Shown: positions 29,125 to 39,231, counted from the first letter of the stretch. The stretch is 64,000 nt of DNA from CAWJAP01 sp963834365 (GCA_963834365.1 CAWIBS010000030.1:124001-188000); one strand, 5' to 3'. Numbers and translations: made by a program. The notes: generated by a model from the sequence alone, not told the origin.

Positions 29125-30372
29125 CAGGTGCTTGCCGGTGCGGATGAAGATCTGGCCGTCCGAGATCGCGACCGAGCTGAGGATGTACTCGTCGAGCGGG
29201 TTCTCGGCGAGCACCTCGAAGGCGGACCCGGTCTTGAAGGCCACGGTCAAGCCTTCCTCGTTCGAGATGTAGATGCGTCCGTCCGCGAGCACCGGCGACG
29301 AGCTGTAGGTGCCCGGCTTGAGCCGTTCGGGCCCGTAGACGACGGCGCCCGTCTTCGGGTCGAGCGCGTGCACGACGCCCTTGTCGTCAACGACGTAGAG
29401 CAGCTTGCCGTCCGAGACCGGCGTCGGCACGTCGGGGCCCTTGTCGAACGAGAAGGCGCGGTGTGATTCGGTGACGTCACCGCGGCCGCCCGTCTTGATC
29501 GCGAGCATGGGCTTCACGCGCGTCGGCGCGTAGACGATGCCGTCGCCGGCGAGCGGAGACGCGATGATGCGATAGAACGGGTTGTTGTCCGGGTTCAGGC
29601 CGCGCGAGCGCCACAGCTCCTTGCCGGTCGCCGGGTCGTGCCCGGTGACGATGTCGCCGCCGCTGACGACGATCTCGACGGCCTTGCCGACACGCGCGAC
29701 GACCGGCGTGGTGTAGGCGTCCGGTGACTCGCGGATCGCATCCGTCGGGCGGTCGACTTTCCACAGCGACTTCCCGGACTTGCCGTCCACTTTGACGACG
29801 TACGACGGATCGTCGGTGTGGAAGCCCTGCAGCACGGGAATGTACAGCGCGCCGTCGAGCAAGAGCGGCGACGATCCGTAGCCGTGGTTCAGGCCCCACT
29901 TGCCGTACTCCTGCTGCAGGTCGCGCGCCCAGAGCTCGTTGCCCTTGAAGTCGAAGGCCTTGAGCGAGCCGGCGCCGTTCAGCAGCCACACGGTCCGGCC
30001 ATCGGTGACCGGCGATGGCGAGGTCATGTCACCCTTCCGCACCTTGCGGTTCGTGCCGCTCATCGGCTTCTTCCAGCGCGGCTCCCCGGTGCCACGATCG
30101 AGACACCAGAGCGACAGGGCGTCACCCTCGTTCGGGCCCTCGGCCACGCTGAGGAAGATCGAGTCGCCCCAGATGATGGGCGTCGAGCCGCTGACGTTCG
30201 GCATCGGGACTTTCCACGTGACGTTCTCCGTGGCGGTCCACTTCAGCGGCGGATTCTTCTCGCCGCTGTTGCCGTTGAGGCTGGGGCCGCGCCACTGCGG
30301 CCAGTTGTCGGCCGAGACGCCAGCCACCGTGATTGTGAGGATGCCAAGGAATGCGGCCAGTCGATAACGCAT
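29070..30372 (-). CDS. PQQ-like beta-propeller protein, exported (3' frameshift)
   Basis: From ATG 30372 (signal peptide about residues 1-20, AGVSADNWPQWRGP) runs a beta-propeller of PQQ/BamB-like blades. Typical repeats are LWCLDRGTGEPRWKK, VVKVDGKSGKSLWKV, GHDPATGKELWRSRG and VHALDPKTGAVVYG. As printed, the frame runs on to 28480, antisense across the DinB gene. Near 29113 a one-base shift gives the usual C-terminus HLYCIGKKVPGG and a TGA at 29070-29072, which I take as the true end (about 434 residues). These periplasmic proteins act as scaffolds or as quinoprotein-like domains; no catalytic quinone-ligand set can be assigned. Confidence 0.85.
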
Positions 30373-30431
30373 CGAGAACGCCTCCGTATCGATGATCCTA
30401 CGCACAGCCGGCGGATGGAGCTTACCTTGCT

Positions 30432-31664
30432 TCAGCCGAGCTTCAGCAGCGCCAGCGACTGTTCATCCTTGATCAGCACGCGATCGCCGAGCAGTACGGG
30501 ATGAGCCCACGTCGCGCTGGCGGCCACCTCCATCCGCGCCACCACCTCGAAGCCACGGTCGGTCGCACGGACCAGCGACAGCTGCCCATCGTCGGTCAGG
30601 CAGAACAGGGTGTCACCAGCGCCGACGATCGCGGCATTCTCCCCCTGCCGCGGCGGCGAGGTCCAGAGCGTTTTGCCCGTGCGCGCGTCGAGCGCGAAGA
30701 ACTGGCCCTTGTTGCGATGCGTCAGGCCGAACAGCCAGTCGCCGGAGCGGACGGGCGAGCTCATATACATCGGCACCGAGGCGTTCTCCCAGACGATTTC
30801 GGGCTTCCAGACTGCGGCCTGGCGGGTGATGCGGATGGCGAAGGTGCTCTTGTCCAGGCCGGACAGCACGATCAGATCGCGATATACGACGGGCGTGACG
30901 CTGTTCTGCTGGTACGAGGTCTCGAACGGCATCGTCCAGAGCGTCCTGCCGGTCGAGCGCTCGACGCCGACGATGTGACGCTGTGTCTGCGTGACGATCT
31001 GCCGGACGCCGCCCGCTTCGACGATGACCGGGGAGGCGTAGCCCGGGCCATCTTCGGTCCAGCTCCAGCGCACGCGTCCCGTCGCCGCGTCGAAGGCGCG
31101 CAGCGCGCCGCGATCCTTCCCGCCCACGTGCGCGATCACGTCATCGCCGTCCACCAGCGGCGACATCGCGGTGCCGAAGACCGGCGCGGTCAGTGGAAAC
31201 TCCTTGTCGAAGGTCTCGCGCCACAGCAGCTTGCCGGTGGCCGCATCGACGGCCGACAGCACCCCGCTGATCCCGAGCGCGAAGAGTCGCCCGCCGCTCA
31301 CGACCGGGGTGGACTTGGGACCCTTGCCGTGTCCGCGTGCGGCCGGGTCCATCTGATACGGCGCGTCGTAGGCCAGCGACCACACCGCCTTGCCGCTCGC
31401 CAGATCGAAGGCGGCGATGGTCTCCCGGTCGTTCTTGCGAGTGAAGAGATACACCCGGCCGTCCGCGACGACCGGCGAGGAATGGCCGATGCCGACCTCC
31501 ACCTTCCAGACCTCCACCGCCTTCGGCGCCGGGGTTGCCAGCGTCACCGCCGCGGCACGGCCATCCCGCGCCGGCCCGCGCCACTGCGGCCAGGCCTGCG
31601 CCGAGAGCACCGCCGATGCGCACAGGGCCGTCATCGATCCCGCGAGCACTCCCAGGCGTCGCAT
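30432..31664 (-). CDS. PQQ-like beta-propeller protein, exported
   Basis: A second propeller gene in the same direction, 59 bases upstream of the first. The start at 31664 (MRRLGVLAGSMTAL) puts a signal peptide at the N-terminus; an in-frame ATG at 31697 adds 11 residues. The 410-residue mature-type protein begins AWPQWRGPARDG, and blades show IAAFDLASGKAVWS, LSAVDAATGKLLWRE, LRAFDAATGRVRWSW and FFALDARTGKTLWTS. The shared N-terminal WPQWRGP motif and position suggest a duplicated pair, probably co-transcribed. Its role is unknown; envelope scaffold or redox function are possibilities. Confidence 0.9.
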   Translation of the reverse strand: MRRLGVLAGSMTALCASAVLSAQAWPQWRGPARDGRAAAVTLATPAPKAVEVWKVEVGIGHSSPVVADGRVYLFTRKNDRETIAAFDLASGKAVWSLAYDAPYQMDPAARGHGKGPKSTPVVSGGRLFALGISGVLSAVDAATGKLLWRETFDKEFPLTAPVFGTAMSPLVDGDDVIAHVGGKDRGALRAFDAATGRVRWSWTEDGPGYASPVIVEAGGVRQIVTQTQRHIVGVERSTGRTLWTMPFETSYQQNSVTPVVYRDLIVLSGLDKSTFAIRITRQAAVWKPEIVWENASVPMYMSSPVRSGDWLFGLTHRNKGQFFALDARTGKTLWTSPPRQGENAAIVGAGDTLFCLTDDGQLSLVRATDRGFEVVARMEVAASATWAHPVLLGDRVLIKDEQSLALLKLG

Positions 31665-31712
31665 CCTTCGCACCTCACTCACGCCGCACTCCTGCACCAG
31701 TGAGATTTACAG

Positions 31713-31829
31713 TTTGACTGGTGTTACGAAGTGGCGCAGGCCTTTAGTTTAGGCCTGCCCCGGGCCCGCGTTGGCCGGGCTGAAGCCCGGCGCCACCTCC
31801 GCGAGCCCGTTGTCAACTCCACGAACTCG
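31713..31829. repeat. Palindromic element copy, 'gcccagagttcac' family
   Basis: This stretch matches the 56321 copy: 'gtggcgcaggcctttag' ... 'aggcctgccccgggcccgcg' ... 'ggccgggctgaagcccggcg' ... 'gcccgttgtcaac'. Its outer arms are eroded. It lies between the PQQ gene start and the permease stop, whose TAG (31830-31832) immediately follows. Confidence 0.75.
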
Positions 31830-34800
31830 CTACTCCGCCTTGAGCCCCTCGAGCAGCGGGAGCCGCGTCGCGACGTGCGTCGCGACGAGCGACGCCAGGA
31901 GCCCGGCGAGGAGCACCGACGCCGCGACCCCGCCCACCACCGCGATCGGCCACCCGCCTCCCTGTTTCGCCAGCGCCGGCTGCACCGACAGCAGCGCCGC
32001 CGCTGCGCCAATCAGCGTGCCGACGCCGACGATCCACAGCGTTTCGCTGATGACCACCGTCCGGACGTGGACGCGTTCGAAGCCCACGGCCTGCAGCAGC
32101 GCCACTTCACGCCGGCGCTCGAGCACGTTGCGCACCAGAACGGCGCCGAGCCCGAAGGTGCCGAGCAGCAGGCCGAGCGCGCCCAGGGCCTGGAACGTGG
32201 ACAGGTACGTGTTCTCGACCTGCTGATAGGCACGCAGGCGCTCCACCGTGGATCCGACCTCGAGGCCGAAGTCCGACAGTCTCGACTCGAGCGCCTCGGT
32301 GATCGCCGCCTCGCGGCCCGCGGGCGCACCGACCAGCCACACGCGATAGCCCTCGATTCCCGGAAACAGCTCGACGAAGTGTGCCTCGGGGATCAGGATC
32401 TCCGACTGAAAGAGACTGTGCGACAGGCTGGCGACGAACCGGAGCCGCAGCGGCCGTCCCTGGGGACCGTCGATCTCGATCTCATCGCCCAGCGCCCGGT
32501 GGAAGACGTACTGGAGCGACGTCGCGTCAACGATGGCGGGAATCGCGGCGCGACGATCGGCGCCCTCCGATCCGGCCGGCGCGAGCGGTCGATCCAGGAG
32601 GAGCCATGGATTCCGGCGCTCCGCCTCGGTCTCGGCCAGCGACGCCGCGAAGGTGAACCGGCCGCCTCGCTTCACGAAATCCGGTGTCGGCGCCACGAGT
32701 CGAGGCCGCTCGGGACGATACAGATTCAGACAGCTCCCGTCGTCTCCCGGGCGCAGCCGGAAGCGATCGACGGTGATGCCGGCCAGGGTCTTGGCGATGT
32801 CGGGCGAATCCAGTCCGTAAGCGCCGGCGCCGGCTCTGGCGGTTGGATCGTACATGAGCGGCGCGACCGATTCGGCCATCAGCGCATATCCGCCCGTGCC
32901 CGATCGAGGGTTCGACGGATCGTCCACGTCGCCCCGGCGAAACGCGCCGACGGCGACGATGACGAACGTGGCGAAGGCGATGAGGCCGATCGACAGGACG
33001 GTGCGGCCGGGACGCACGCGGGCGTTCGAGATGCCGAACCGCCCGAGGGTGCGCCACGACCCGCCGGCGCTCGGCGGCCTGGGCGGCCGCCTGAGCGACC
33101 ACGACACGAGGGACAACGCGGCGACCAGCGCCGCGGCGCCGGCGCCAAAGAATCCGGCCGTCTGATCGAGTACGCCCAGCGCCGCGAGCGCCACGAACAC
33201 CGCCGCGGCAAGGCCCGAGGCCGCCGACCCGATGGCGGACACCGGCACGCGCCAGCGGCCCGACGGGCTGGCCGGCGCCACGTCCACCGCGCCTTTCAAC
33301 AGGCTTCGCGCCGGTGCGCGCGACGCCTGCCTGACCGACCAGACGATCACGCCCATCGCCGTGAGCACGCCTGCGATTGCGCCCGCGACGAGCGGCAGCG
33401 CCGACGGCCTGAGGACGAGCGCCGTCGTGCCCACCGCGCCGACCCACCAGGTGCGCAAGCCGAGCATGATCAGCGCAGCGTAGCCCACCGCGCCCGCCAT
33501 CCCGAGCAGACTTCCCGCGAGCGCGAGCGCGAATCCCTCGCGCGCGAACAGGCCCCGCACCGCGCGCGGGGTCAGGCCGATGGCTTCGAGCAGCCCGATC
33601 TCGCGCAGGCGCTGCTCGACGCCCAGCCGGAAGAACAGCCCGGTGAGCAGCAGTCCCGCGATCACGAGGAAGAAGCTGAAATAGAGGAAATACTGGCCGA
33701 AGTCGGTGGTGCCCGACGAGGCGTCGAGCGCCCGCCGACGCACCGGCTGCACCACCAGGCCGGCGTCCGACAAGGTGATTGCCGAGCGGAGCTTTGCCGC
33801 AAACGCGGCGGGCGTCGCACCCGACGATGCATCCGTTTCGGAGGCGCGGAAGCGCATCGACGTCATGCGGCCGAACCGGGAGCCCCACAGCCGCCGTGCC
33901 GTCTCGTACGGAATGAACGCCTTGGGCGCGGCCTTGTGACGATCCCAGTACTGCTCGTCACGCGGCGTGATGCGTGAGAGATCGATCGGGAACGGCGGAT
34001 CCCAGTCGGAGATGCTGGTCTGATCGCTGATCCCGGGATACTCGGGCGTGAGCGTCGGGTCTGCGCCGACGCCGGCCATCGGCAGGACGCCGGCGACCGT
34101 GAACTGTTCGGTGCGCTTCGAGATGCCGCCACCGTCCTCCCAGACCTCGAAGGTCATCGACAGGGTGTCGCCGGACCTGGGCTGGAGCGTCTCGGCCGTC
34201 CACGCGTTGAGCCAGATCGTGTGTCCATCCGCCCGCGTCGCCGACGGACCCGCCGGCGGCACGGGCCCGCGCATCGAAGCCGGATAGAACTGCCGCGCCG
34301 CTCGTTCGACGTCGATGCCTGCGACAACCGAATATGCGACCTGACGGCCGTCGCTGATGGTCAGGCTCTCAGCGAGATAGGCAAAGACCGGCAACCCGGT
34401 CATTCCCAGATCGCTGGCCACGCGACTGGCGGTCCGCTCGATGGCATCCGGGATCAGCCCGCTGTCGCTCTCGAGCGAGAACCCGGGAGCGACCGACGGA
34501 CCGGACGCCGGCGTCTGGTCCGAGCCGAGGATTCGCAGGCGCAGCCCGCCATCCTCGAGCGTCCTCACGGAGTCGATGAGCGACGCCAATGACGATGGGT
34601 CCCTTGCATCGCCGCGATCCGAAACCAGGACGGCGTTGATCGTGCCGGCGCGATCGAGATCGCGCTGCAGGCGCTCGAGCGGCAGGAAGATCGCATTCAC
34701 CTCACCCTGCTGCGGACGAAGGGAGAAACTGCCGAGACGATCGGCCGGCAATGTCGCGGCGACCGTGGCTCGCAACGTGCGTCCGAGCTCGTCGCGGCGG

Positions 34801-35312
34801 CCGTGCAGCGTGCTCGCGGGGATGGCCGACGGCTGCTGCAGGCGGACGAGGACGCCATCGCCATCGGCGGCCGCCAACTCGCGGGCGAGAGCCGGGCTGA
34901 GCAGAGCCTGGCGGGCACCGAGGGCTGGCGGGCTGGACAGGCCGTGGAATCGCCAGAAGGATTCGTCCACGCCGTAGAGGGCGACGCCGGACGCGCGGCG
35001 GCCGTTCGAGCCGTGGCTCACGAGTCCATCGACGGCAATCAGTCCGACCGCCGACCCGAACGACTGACGGAAGCCGTCCAGGCGTTGGAGATCGTGCGGC
35101 AGCGCCGCCCGGAAGAAGCCCGTGGAGGCAATCAGGTGGTCGGCACGTCCGAGCCGGCCGACCGCGAGCAGGCGGAGACTTTCCTTGACCGATTCGCCGA
35201 CGAGCAGCGCTCCCGCGAGCACGGACACGGCAATCGCCACGCCCGCCACGACGGCCAGGTTGGTGCGCCAGTAATGACGGAGGCTGCGTCGCGCCAGCTG
35301 CCGGAGGGTCAT
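31830..35312 (-). CDS. Large FtsX/MacB-type ABC permease
   Basis: The start at 35312 (MTLRQLARRSLRHYWRTNLAVVAGVAIAVSVL) gives 1160 residues. Two FtsX-like permease modules are visible. One is in the middle: FFLVIAGLLLTGLFFRLGVEQRLREIGLLEAIGLT, about residues 520-640. The other is at the C-terminus: FQALGALGLLLGTFGLGAVLVRNVLERRREVALLQAVGFE, about 1035-1160. Large extracytoplasmic regions lie before each, and further helices lie between about 690 and 850. It is encoded directly after a LolD-like ATPase (2-base gap), so the two form an ABC exporter or lipoprotein/antibiotic-peptide-type transporter of the inner membrane. Confidence 0.92.
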   Translation of the reverse strand: MTLRQLARRSLRHYWRTNLAVVAGVAIAVSVLAGALLVGESVKESLRLLAVGRLGRADHLIASTGFFRAALPHDLQRLDGFRQSFGSAVGLIAVDGLVSHGSNGRRASGVALYGVDESFWRFHGLSSPPALGARQALLSPALARELAAADGDGVLVRLQQPSAIPASTLHGRRDELGRTLRATVAATLPADRLGSFSLRPQQGEVNAIFLPLERLQRDLDRAGTINAVLVSDRGDARDPSSLASLIDSVRTLEDGGLRLRILGSDQTPASGPSVAPGFSLESDSGLIPDAIERTASRVASDLGMTGLPVFAYLAESLTISDGRQVAYSVVAGIDVERAARQFYPASMRGPVPPAGPSATRADGHTIWLNAWTAETLQPRSGDTLSMTFEVWEDGGGISKRTEQFTVAGVLPMAGVGADPTLTPEYPGISDQTSISDWDPPFPIDLSRITPRDEQYWDRHKAAPKAFIPYETARRLWGSRFGRMTSMRFRASETDASSGATPAAFAAKLRSAITLSDAGLVVQPVRRRALDASSGTTDFGQYFLYFSFFLVIAGLLLTGLFFRLGVEQRLREIGLLEAIGLTPRAVRGLFAREGFALALAGSLLGMAGAVGYAALIMLGLRTWWVGAVGTTALVLRPSALPLVAGAIAGVLTAMGVIVWSVRQASRAPARSLLKGAVDVAPASPSGRWRVPVSAIGSAASGLAAAVFVALAALGVLDQTAGFFGAGAAALVAALSLVSWSLRRPPRPPSAGGSWRTLGRFGISNARVRPGRTVLSIGLIAFATFVIVAVGAFRRGDVDDPSNPRSGTGGYALMAESVAPLMYDPTARAGAGAYGLDSPDIAKTLAGITVDRFRLRPGDDGSCLNLYRPERPRLVAPTPDFVKRGGRFTFAASLAETEAERRNPWLLLDRPLAPAGSEGADRRAAIPAIVDATSLQYVFHRALGDEIEIDGPQGRPLRLRFVASLSHSLFQSEILIPEAHFVELFPGIEGYRVWLVGAPAGREAAITEALESRLSDFGLEVGSTVERLRAYQQVENTYLSTFQALGALGLLLGTFGLGAVLVRNVLERRREVALLQAVGFERVHVRTVVISETLWIVGVGTLIGAAAALLSVQPALAKQGGGWPIAVVGGVAASVLLAGLLASLVATHVATRLPLLEGLKAE

Positions 35313-35314
35313 GG

Positions 35315-36028
35315 CTAGCGAGGGAGCCAGTCGAAGCACGAGGGTGGAGGACGGCTGGACGCGCTCAGCTCGACCAGCGTCCCGTCTTCGAGCGCGAGCG
35401 GCCGGCGGCAGCGCGCCGCGAGCTCGGGATTGTGCGTGACGATCACCAGGATCGTCTTCAGCCGGGTGTGCAGCTCGAGCAGCAGGGCCGCCACGCCGTC
35501 GGCAGTGTGGCGATCGAGGTTCCCCGTCGGCTCGTCGCACAAGAGCAGCGCCGGCTCGCGCACGAGCGCCCGCGCGATGGCGACGCGCTGCTTCTCCCCG
35601 CCGGACAGCTCGGAGGGACGATGCCCGATGCGCGCCGCGAGGCCGACGCGCTCGACCAGCGTCCGGGCGCGCGCAATCTCCTCCTCGGTCGTCCCCGTCA
35701 CCATGGTCGGCGCGAGCACGTTCTCGATGACCGAGCACTGCGGCAGGAGGCAGTGATCCTGAAAGACGAAGCCGACGCGCCGGTTGCGGAACGTCGCGAG
35801 CTCGGCCGGCTTCAGCCGATGAGGGCTGACGCCGTCGAGGGACACCTCGCCGGACGAGGGCGTGTCGAGCCCGCCGATGATGTAGAGGAGCGTGCTCTTG
35901 CCACTGCCGGAGGCGCCGGCGATGGACGCCGACTCGCCCGCCTGGAGTGACAGCGTGACGCCGCGGAGAACGTCGAGAGCCCCTCGTGGCGTGTCGAAGG
36001 ACTTGGTGAGGCCTGTGATTTCGAGCAT
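35315..36028 (-). CDS. ABC transporter ATPase, LolD/MacB type
   Basis: The start at 36028 (MLEITGLTKSFDTPRGALDVL) gives 237 residues. It contains all ABC ATPase motifs: Walker A GASGSGKST, Q-loop VFQDHCLLPQ, signature LSGGEKQRVAIARAL, Walker B LLLCDEPTGNLD and switch VTHNPELA. The GLDTPSSGEV segment is typical of the LolD/MacB/FtsE group that powers FtsX-like permeases. The permease gene follows after two bases, so the pair is one operon. The C-terminal tail SASSRPPPSCFDWLPR is not conserved. Confidence 0.95.
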   Translation of the reverse strand: MLEITGLTKSFDTPRGALDVLRGVTLSLQAGESASIAGASGSGKSTLLYIIGGLDTPSSGEVSLDGVSPHRLKPAELATFRNRRVGFVFQDHCLLPQCSVIENVLAPTMVTGTTEEEIARARTLVERVGLAARIGHRPSELSGGEKQRVAIARALVREPALLLCDEPTGNLDRHTADGVAALLLELHTRLKTILVIVTHNPELAARCRRPLALEDGTLVELSASSRPPPSCFDWLPR

Positions 36029-36099
36029 GGGCAGTGAGGGTGTCGGGGGACGGGAGCCCCTCTGGTGACTTGCGGGGCTCCCGTGCTCCTGCCGTCCCC

Positions 36100-37434
36100 C
36101 TACGTCACGCCGAACTCCGCAAACACCCGCTCCAGGCGCTCGGCGGACCTGGTGATGGAGTAGTGCGCACGGGAACCGGCGGCGCCCTGGCGCGACAACC
36201 GGGCCCGCATGTCGCGATCCTGCCAGATCTGCCACAGCCCTTCGGCCAGCGCCTCGGGATCGTCGGGCGCCACCAGCACGCCGCCGCCGGTCTTGTTCAC
36301 CAGCTCGGGAAACGCGCCGTGCGCCGGCTGGACGACGGGCACCCCGGCCGCCATCGCTTCGATGATGCTGAACCCTTTGGGCTCACGGTAGGGCGCAGGC
36401 ATCGAGAACACGTCGGCCCGCGCGAGAAAGCGGACCTTGTCCTCACGACCGAGCTCGCCATGATAAGTGAACTCGGCATCGAGGCCCGCCTCGCGCAGCC
36501 GCTCCTGGATGCCGGACAGATACACCTTCCCGTCCGCGCCCATCCAACCGGCGGCCTCGAGACGCAGGCCGGTGACGCCGCGGTCGAGCCGAAGGATGCG
36601 ATAGGCCTCGGCCAGTCGATCGAGACCTTTCTCGGGCGCGATCCGTCCGAAGTAGGCGATGGTGAACGGCTGCGACGAGCTCGCCCCCTGGGGACTCACC
36701 GCCCGTCGATCGCGACCCGGCACGTACGGCGTCAGGTAGTCGAAGTCCTTCAGGTTGATGCCGATCGGCACCGTGCGAAGGCGCTCGGGCGCGAGACCGA
36801 GGTAGGTCGCCATGAACGACGCGTAGTAGTCACTCACGGCGATGAATCCGTCCACGTCGGCGAGCTGCTCGCGGATCAGGGCCATCGCCTCCGCCTTCCA
36901 CGGCTCCTGCAGCTGCTCGAGGAACAGATCGTCGCCCTGCAGCGTGCACAGGATCGTGCCGCCCAGCGCCTGTCGAATCGGTTTCGCCAGCCCGATGAGC
37001 ATCACGAACGGCAGGACGATGACATCAGGCTTGGGCTGCGTTGTCAGCCAGTCGATGAGCTTGTCGAGCTCCTTGCGCAGCAGGCCGTGCTCGCCCTTCA
37101 GCGTCGAGACGGTCATTTCGCCGAGGAACCGGCCGTCGGTCTGCACCGACCGCTTCGACACGAGGCGGAGGAAGCGCGACGAGTCCCAGAGGCGATCCAG
37201 CCAGCGCGGCGTGTGGCGGAACAGGGACAGGTGCTGCTGCAGATACACGCTGACGCCGCCGAAGAACACCCGCTTCCGGCTCACGTTGGGTTCGTCGGTC
37301 AGCGTCGGGGTATAGAGCGGCACCAGCGTGACCTCGTGCCCGCGCGACATGAGCTCGGAGGCCAGCGCGTTGTCGCGAAAGCAGCTGCCGCAGTACATCG
37401 ACGCGGCGCCAGCGGTGAACAGCAGAATCTTCAT
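36100..37434 (-). CDS. GT4-family glycosyltransferase
   Basis: A 444-residue GT-B glycosyltransferase. The N-terminal Rossmann half begins MKILLFTAGAASMYCGSCFRDNALASEL. The C-terminal half carries the sugar-nucleotide site: IAYFGRIAPEKGLDRLAEAY near residue 256 and GFSIIEAMAAGVPVVQP near 345, the GT4 E-x7-E-like element, then ELVNKTGGGVLVAPDDPEAL. GT4 enzymes retain anomeric configuration and act in glycan, glycolipid or small-molecule glycosylation. The donor is unknown. It lies downstream of a repeat-filled gap and upstream of the ABC ATPase (71-base gap), on the same strand. Confidence 0.92.
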   Translation of the reverse strand: MKILLFTAGAASMYCGSCFRDNALASELMSRGHEVTLVPLYTPTLTDEPNVSRKRVFFGGVSVYLQQHLSLFRHTPRWLDRLWDSSRFLRLVSKRSVQTDGRFLGEMTVSTLKGEHGLLRKELDKLIDWLTTQPKPDVIVLPFVMLIGLAKPIRQALGGTILCTLQGDDLFLEQLQEPWKAEAMALIREQLADVDGFIAVSDYYASFMATYLGLAPERLRTVPIGINLKDFDYLTPYVPGRDRRAVSPQGASSSQPFTIAYFGRIAPEKGLDRLAEAYRILRLDRGVTGLRLEAAGWMGADGKVYLSGIQERLREAGLDAEFTYHGELGREDKVRFLARADVFSMPAPYREPKGFSIIEAMAAGVPVVQPAHGAFPELVNKTGGGVLVAPDDPEALAEGLWQIWQDRDMRARLSRQGAAGSRAHYSITRSAERLERVFAEFGVT

Positions 37435-37436
37435 GG

Positions 37437-37570
37437 GCTGGGGCGGTTCGGTCTTCGGTCGTTGGTCGCTGGTCTTCGGTCTTTGGTCGTTCTGGTCTTT
37501 GGTCTGTCGTGGTCTTCTGGTCTTTGGTCTTTGGTCTTGGTCGCTGGTCCCTGGTCGCTGGTCCCTGTGA
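37437..37570. repeat. ggtcttcggtc / ggtcgctggtc tandem repeats
   Basis: About eighteen imperfect units of 'ggtctttggtc', 'ggtcttcggtcg' and 'ggtcgctggtcc' fill the region between the divergent GT4 and GH29 genes, ending in 'ctggtccctgtgac'. The unit type recurs near 20160 and 42145. Confidence 0.8.
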
Positions 37571-37588
37571 CTGCTGCCGTCCGCCGGA

Positions 37589-37594
37589 TATTAT
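37589..37594 (+). promoter_or_regulatory. Possible -10 (TATTAT) for the GH29 gene
   Basis: TATTAT, AT-rich against the local background, lies about 118 bases before the chosen GH29 start and 10 bases before an in-frame ATG at 37605. It could serve a transcript starting near 37601-37603. No good -35 is visible in the repeat tract upstream. Confidence 0.3.
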
Positions 37595-37712
37595 CGTCGA
37601 GGCCATGGAACTGCAGGCCGGGCGAGGCCCGAACGGCAACGACAAAGCTCAGGCAGACCGCAGGCACCGACCAGCCGTGGACGCCCCGGTGACGCTCGAG
37701 CGTGGATCTCTG

Positions 37713-39200
37713 ATGCATCGACGCTCGACCGTTCAAGCCGCCGCGCTCCTGGCGTGTCTGGTCCAGATTCCGGTCCTCGCGGTCGTGAGCCTGGTCGCGC
37801 AACCGGCATCGGTCACGGCGCGCCCCTCCCCGCGCCAGCTGCGCTGGCATGCGATGGAGATGTACGCGTTCCTGCACTTTTCGCCGAACACGTTCACCGA
37901 TCGTGAGTGGGGATTCGGGGACGAGGATCCGAACCTCTTCAACCCGACGGCCTTCGACGCCGATGCGATTGTGACGGCGCTCGAGCGCGGCGGGATGACC
38001 GGCGTCATCCTGACGGCCAAGCATCACGACGGCTTCTGTCTCTGGCCGACGAAGACGACCAGGCATTCGGTGGCGTCGAGCCGGTGGCGCGACGGCCACG
38101 GTGATGTCGTCGGCGAGATTGCCGCAGCCGCTCGAACGCACGGGCTGCGGTTCGGGGTGTATCTCTCGCCATGGGATCGCAACCATCCGGCCTACGGCAC
38201 GGCCGCTTACATCGAGGTCTATCGGGAACAACTGCGCGAGCTGCTGACCGGCTACGGACCAATCTTCGAGGTCTGGCACGACGGCGCCAACGGGGGCGAC
38301 GGCTACTACGGCGGCGCCCGCGAAAAGCGCACCATCGATCGACGCACCTACTACGACTGGCCGACGACCTGGGCGCTCGTGCGGAAGCTGCAGCCCGAGG
38401 CGGTGATCTTCAGCGACATCGGCCCGGACGTGCGTTGGGTCGGCAACGAGAAGGGCGTGGCCCCTGAAACGAGCTGGGCAACGTTCGCACCGGTCGGGGA
38501 AGATGGTGGAGCGGCCGCTCCGGGCTTTGTGAAGACGGCTGAGAGCGGCACCGGACATCAGACGGCGGAGCAGTGGCTGCCGCCGGAATGCGATGTGTCG
38601 ATCCGCCCCGGGTGGTTCTGGCACGAGGCCGAGAACGCACGGGTCAAGACGCCCGAGCAGCTGATGGATTTGTATTTCCAGTCAGTCGGCCGCAGCTGCA
38701 ACCTGTTGCTGAACGTCCCGCCCGATCGGCGAGGCGTCCTGCACGAGGCCGACGTCAGATCCCTCGCGGAGTTCGGCGACCGGCTTCGCCGCGTCTTCGG
38801 CGCGGACCGGGCGAGAGGCGGGAAGGCCTACGCCGCGGGTACCGCAGCAGGTTCGGCGGCCGAAGTGATTGACGGCCAGGCGGAGACGTATTGGCTCGCT
38901 CCGAGCGCCGGACCGGCCACGCTGGTCATCGCTCTCCACGAGCCCGCAGCCTTTGACGTGGTCCGGCTCCGCGAGCACATCGCCCTGGGCCAGCGGATCG
39001 AGACGTTTGCCATCGACGTGTGGAACGATACTCAGGCCGACTGGCGCGAAGTGGCGCGGGGGACGAGCATCGGGGCCTCGCGTCTGGTGCGCCTGCCACT
39101 GATCGCCACGAGTTCCGTACGCGTCCGCATCACGACGGCATCAGCCCCCGCGGCGCTGACGGAAATTGCGCTGTTCCAGGACCGGCACGACGCCGATTGA
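37713..39200 (+). CDS. GH29 alpha-L-fucosidase with C-terminal discoidin-like domain
   Basis: Start 37713 (MHRRSTVQAAALLACL) is preferred because a signal peptide follows at once; an in-frame ATG at 37605 would add 36 unlikely residues. The 495-residue protein has GH29 motifs: FLHFSPNTFTDREWGFG, GVILTAKHHDGFCLWP, YLSPWDRN and VWHDGANGG, where Asp190 is the expected nucleophile. Further on, SIRPGWFWHEAEN and LLLNVPPDRRG are also typical. The last 130 residues form a beta-sandwich of F5/8 type C (discoidin) kind. It would release alpha-L-fucose from glycans outside the cytoplasm. Confidence 0.92.
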   Translation: MHRRSTVQAAALLACLVQIPVLAVVSLVAQPASVTARPSPRQLRWHAMEMYAFLHFSPNTFTDREWGFGDEDPNLFNPTAFDADAIVTALERGGMTGVILTAKHHDGFCLWPTKTTRHSVASSRWRDGHGDVVGEIAAAARTHGLRFGVYLSPWDRNHPAYGTAAYIEVYREQLRELLTGYGPIFEVWHDGANGGDGYYGGAREKRTIDRRTYYDWPTTWALVRKLQPEAVIFSDIGPDVRWVGNEKGVAPETSWATFAPVGEDGGAAAPGFVKTAESGTGHQTAEQWLPPECDVSIRPGWFWHEAENARVKTPEQLMDLYFQSVGRSCNLLLNVPPDRRGVLHEADVRSLAEFGDRLRRVFGADRARGGKAYAAGTAAGSAAEVIDGQAETYWLAPSAGPATLVIALHEPAAFDVVRLREHIALGQRIETFAIDVWNDTQADWREVARGTSIGASRLVRLPLIATSSVRVRITTASAPAALTEIALFQDRHDAD

Positions 39201-39231
39201 TTGCAGAGAGACATCCGCCAGATGACTTCGA

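Noticed and set aside
31830..35738. 1302-codon version of the large permease
   Set aside because: The first 142 codons overlap the ATPase gene out of frame and have no membrane character; MTLRQLARRSLRHYWR at 35312 is a typical permease start.
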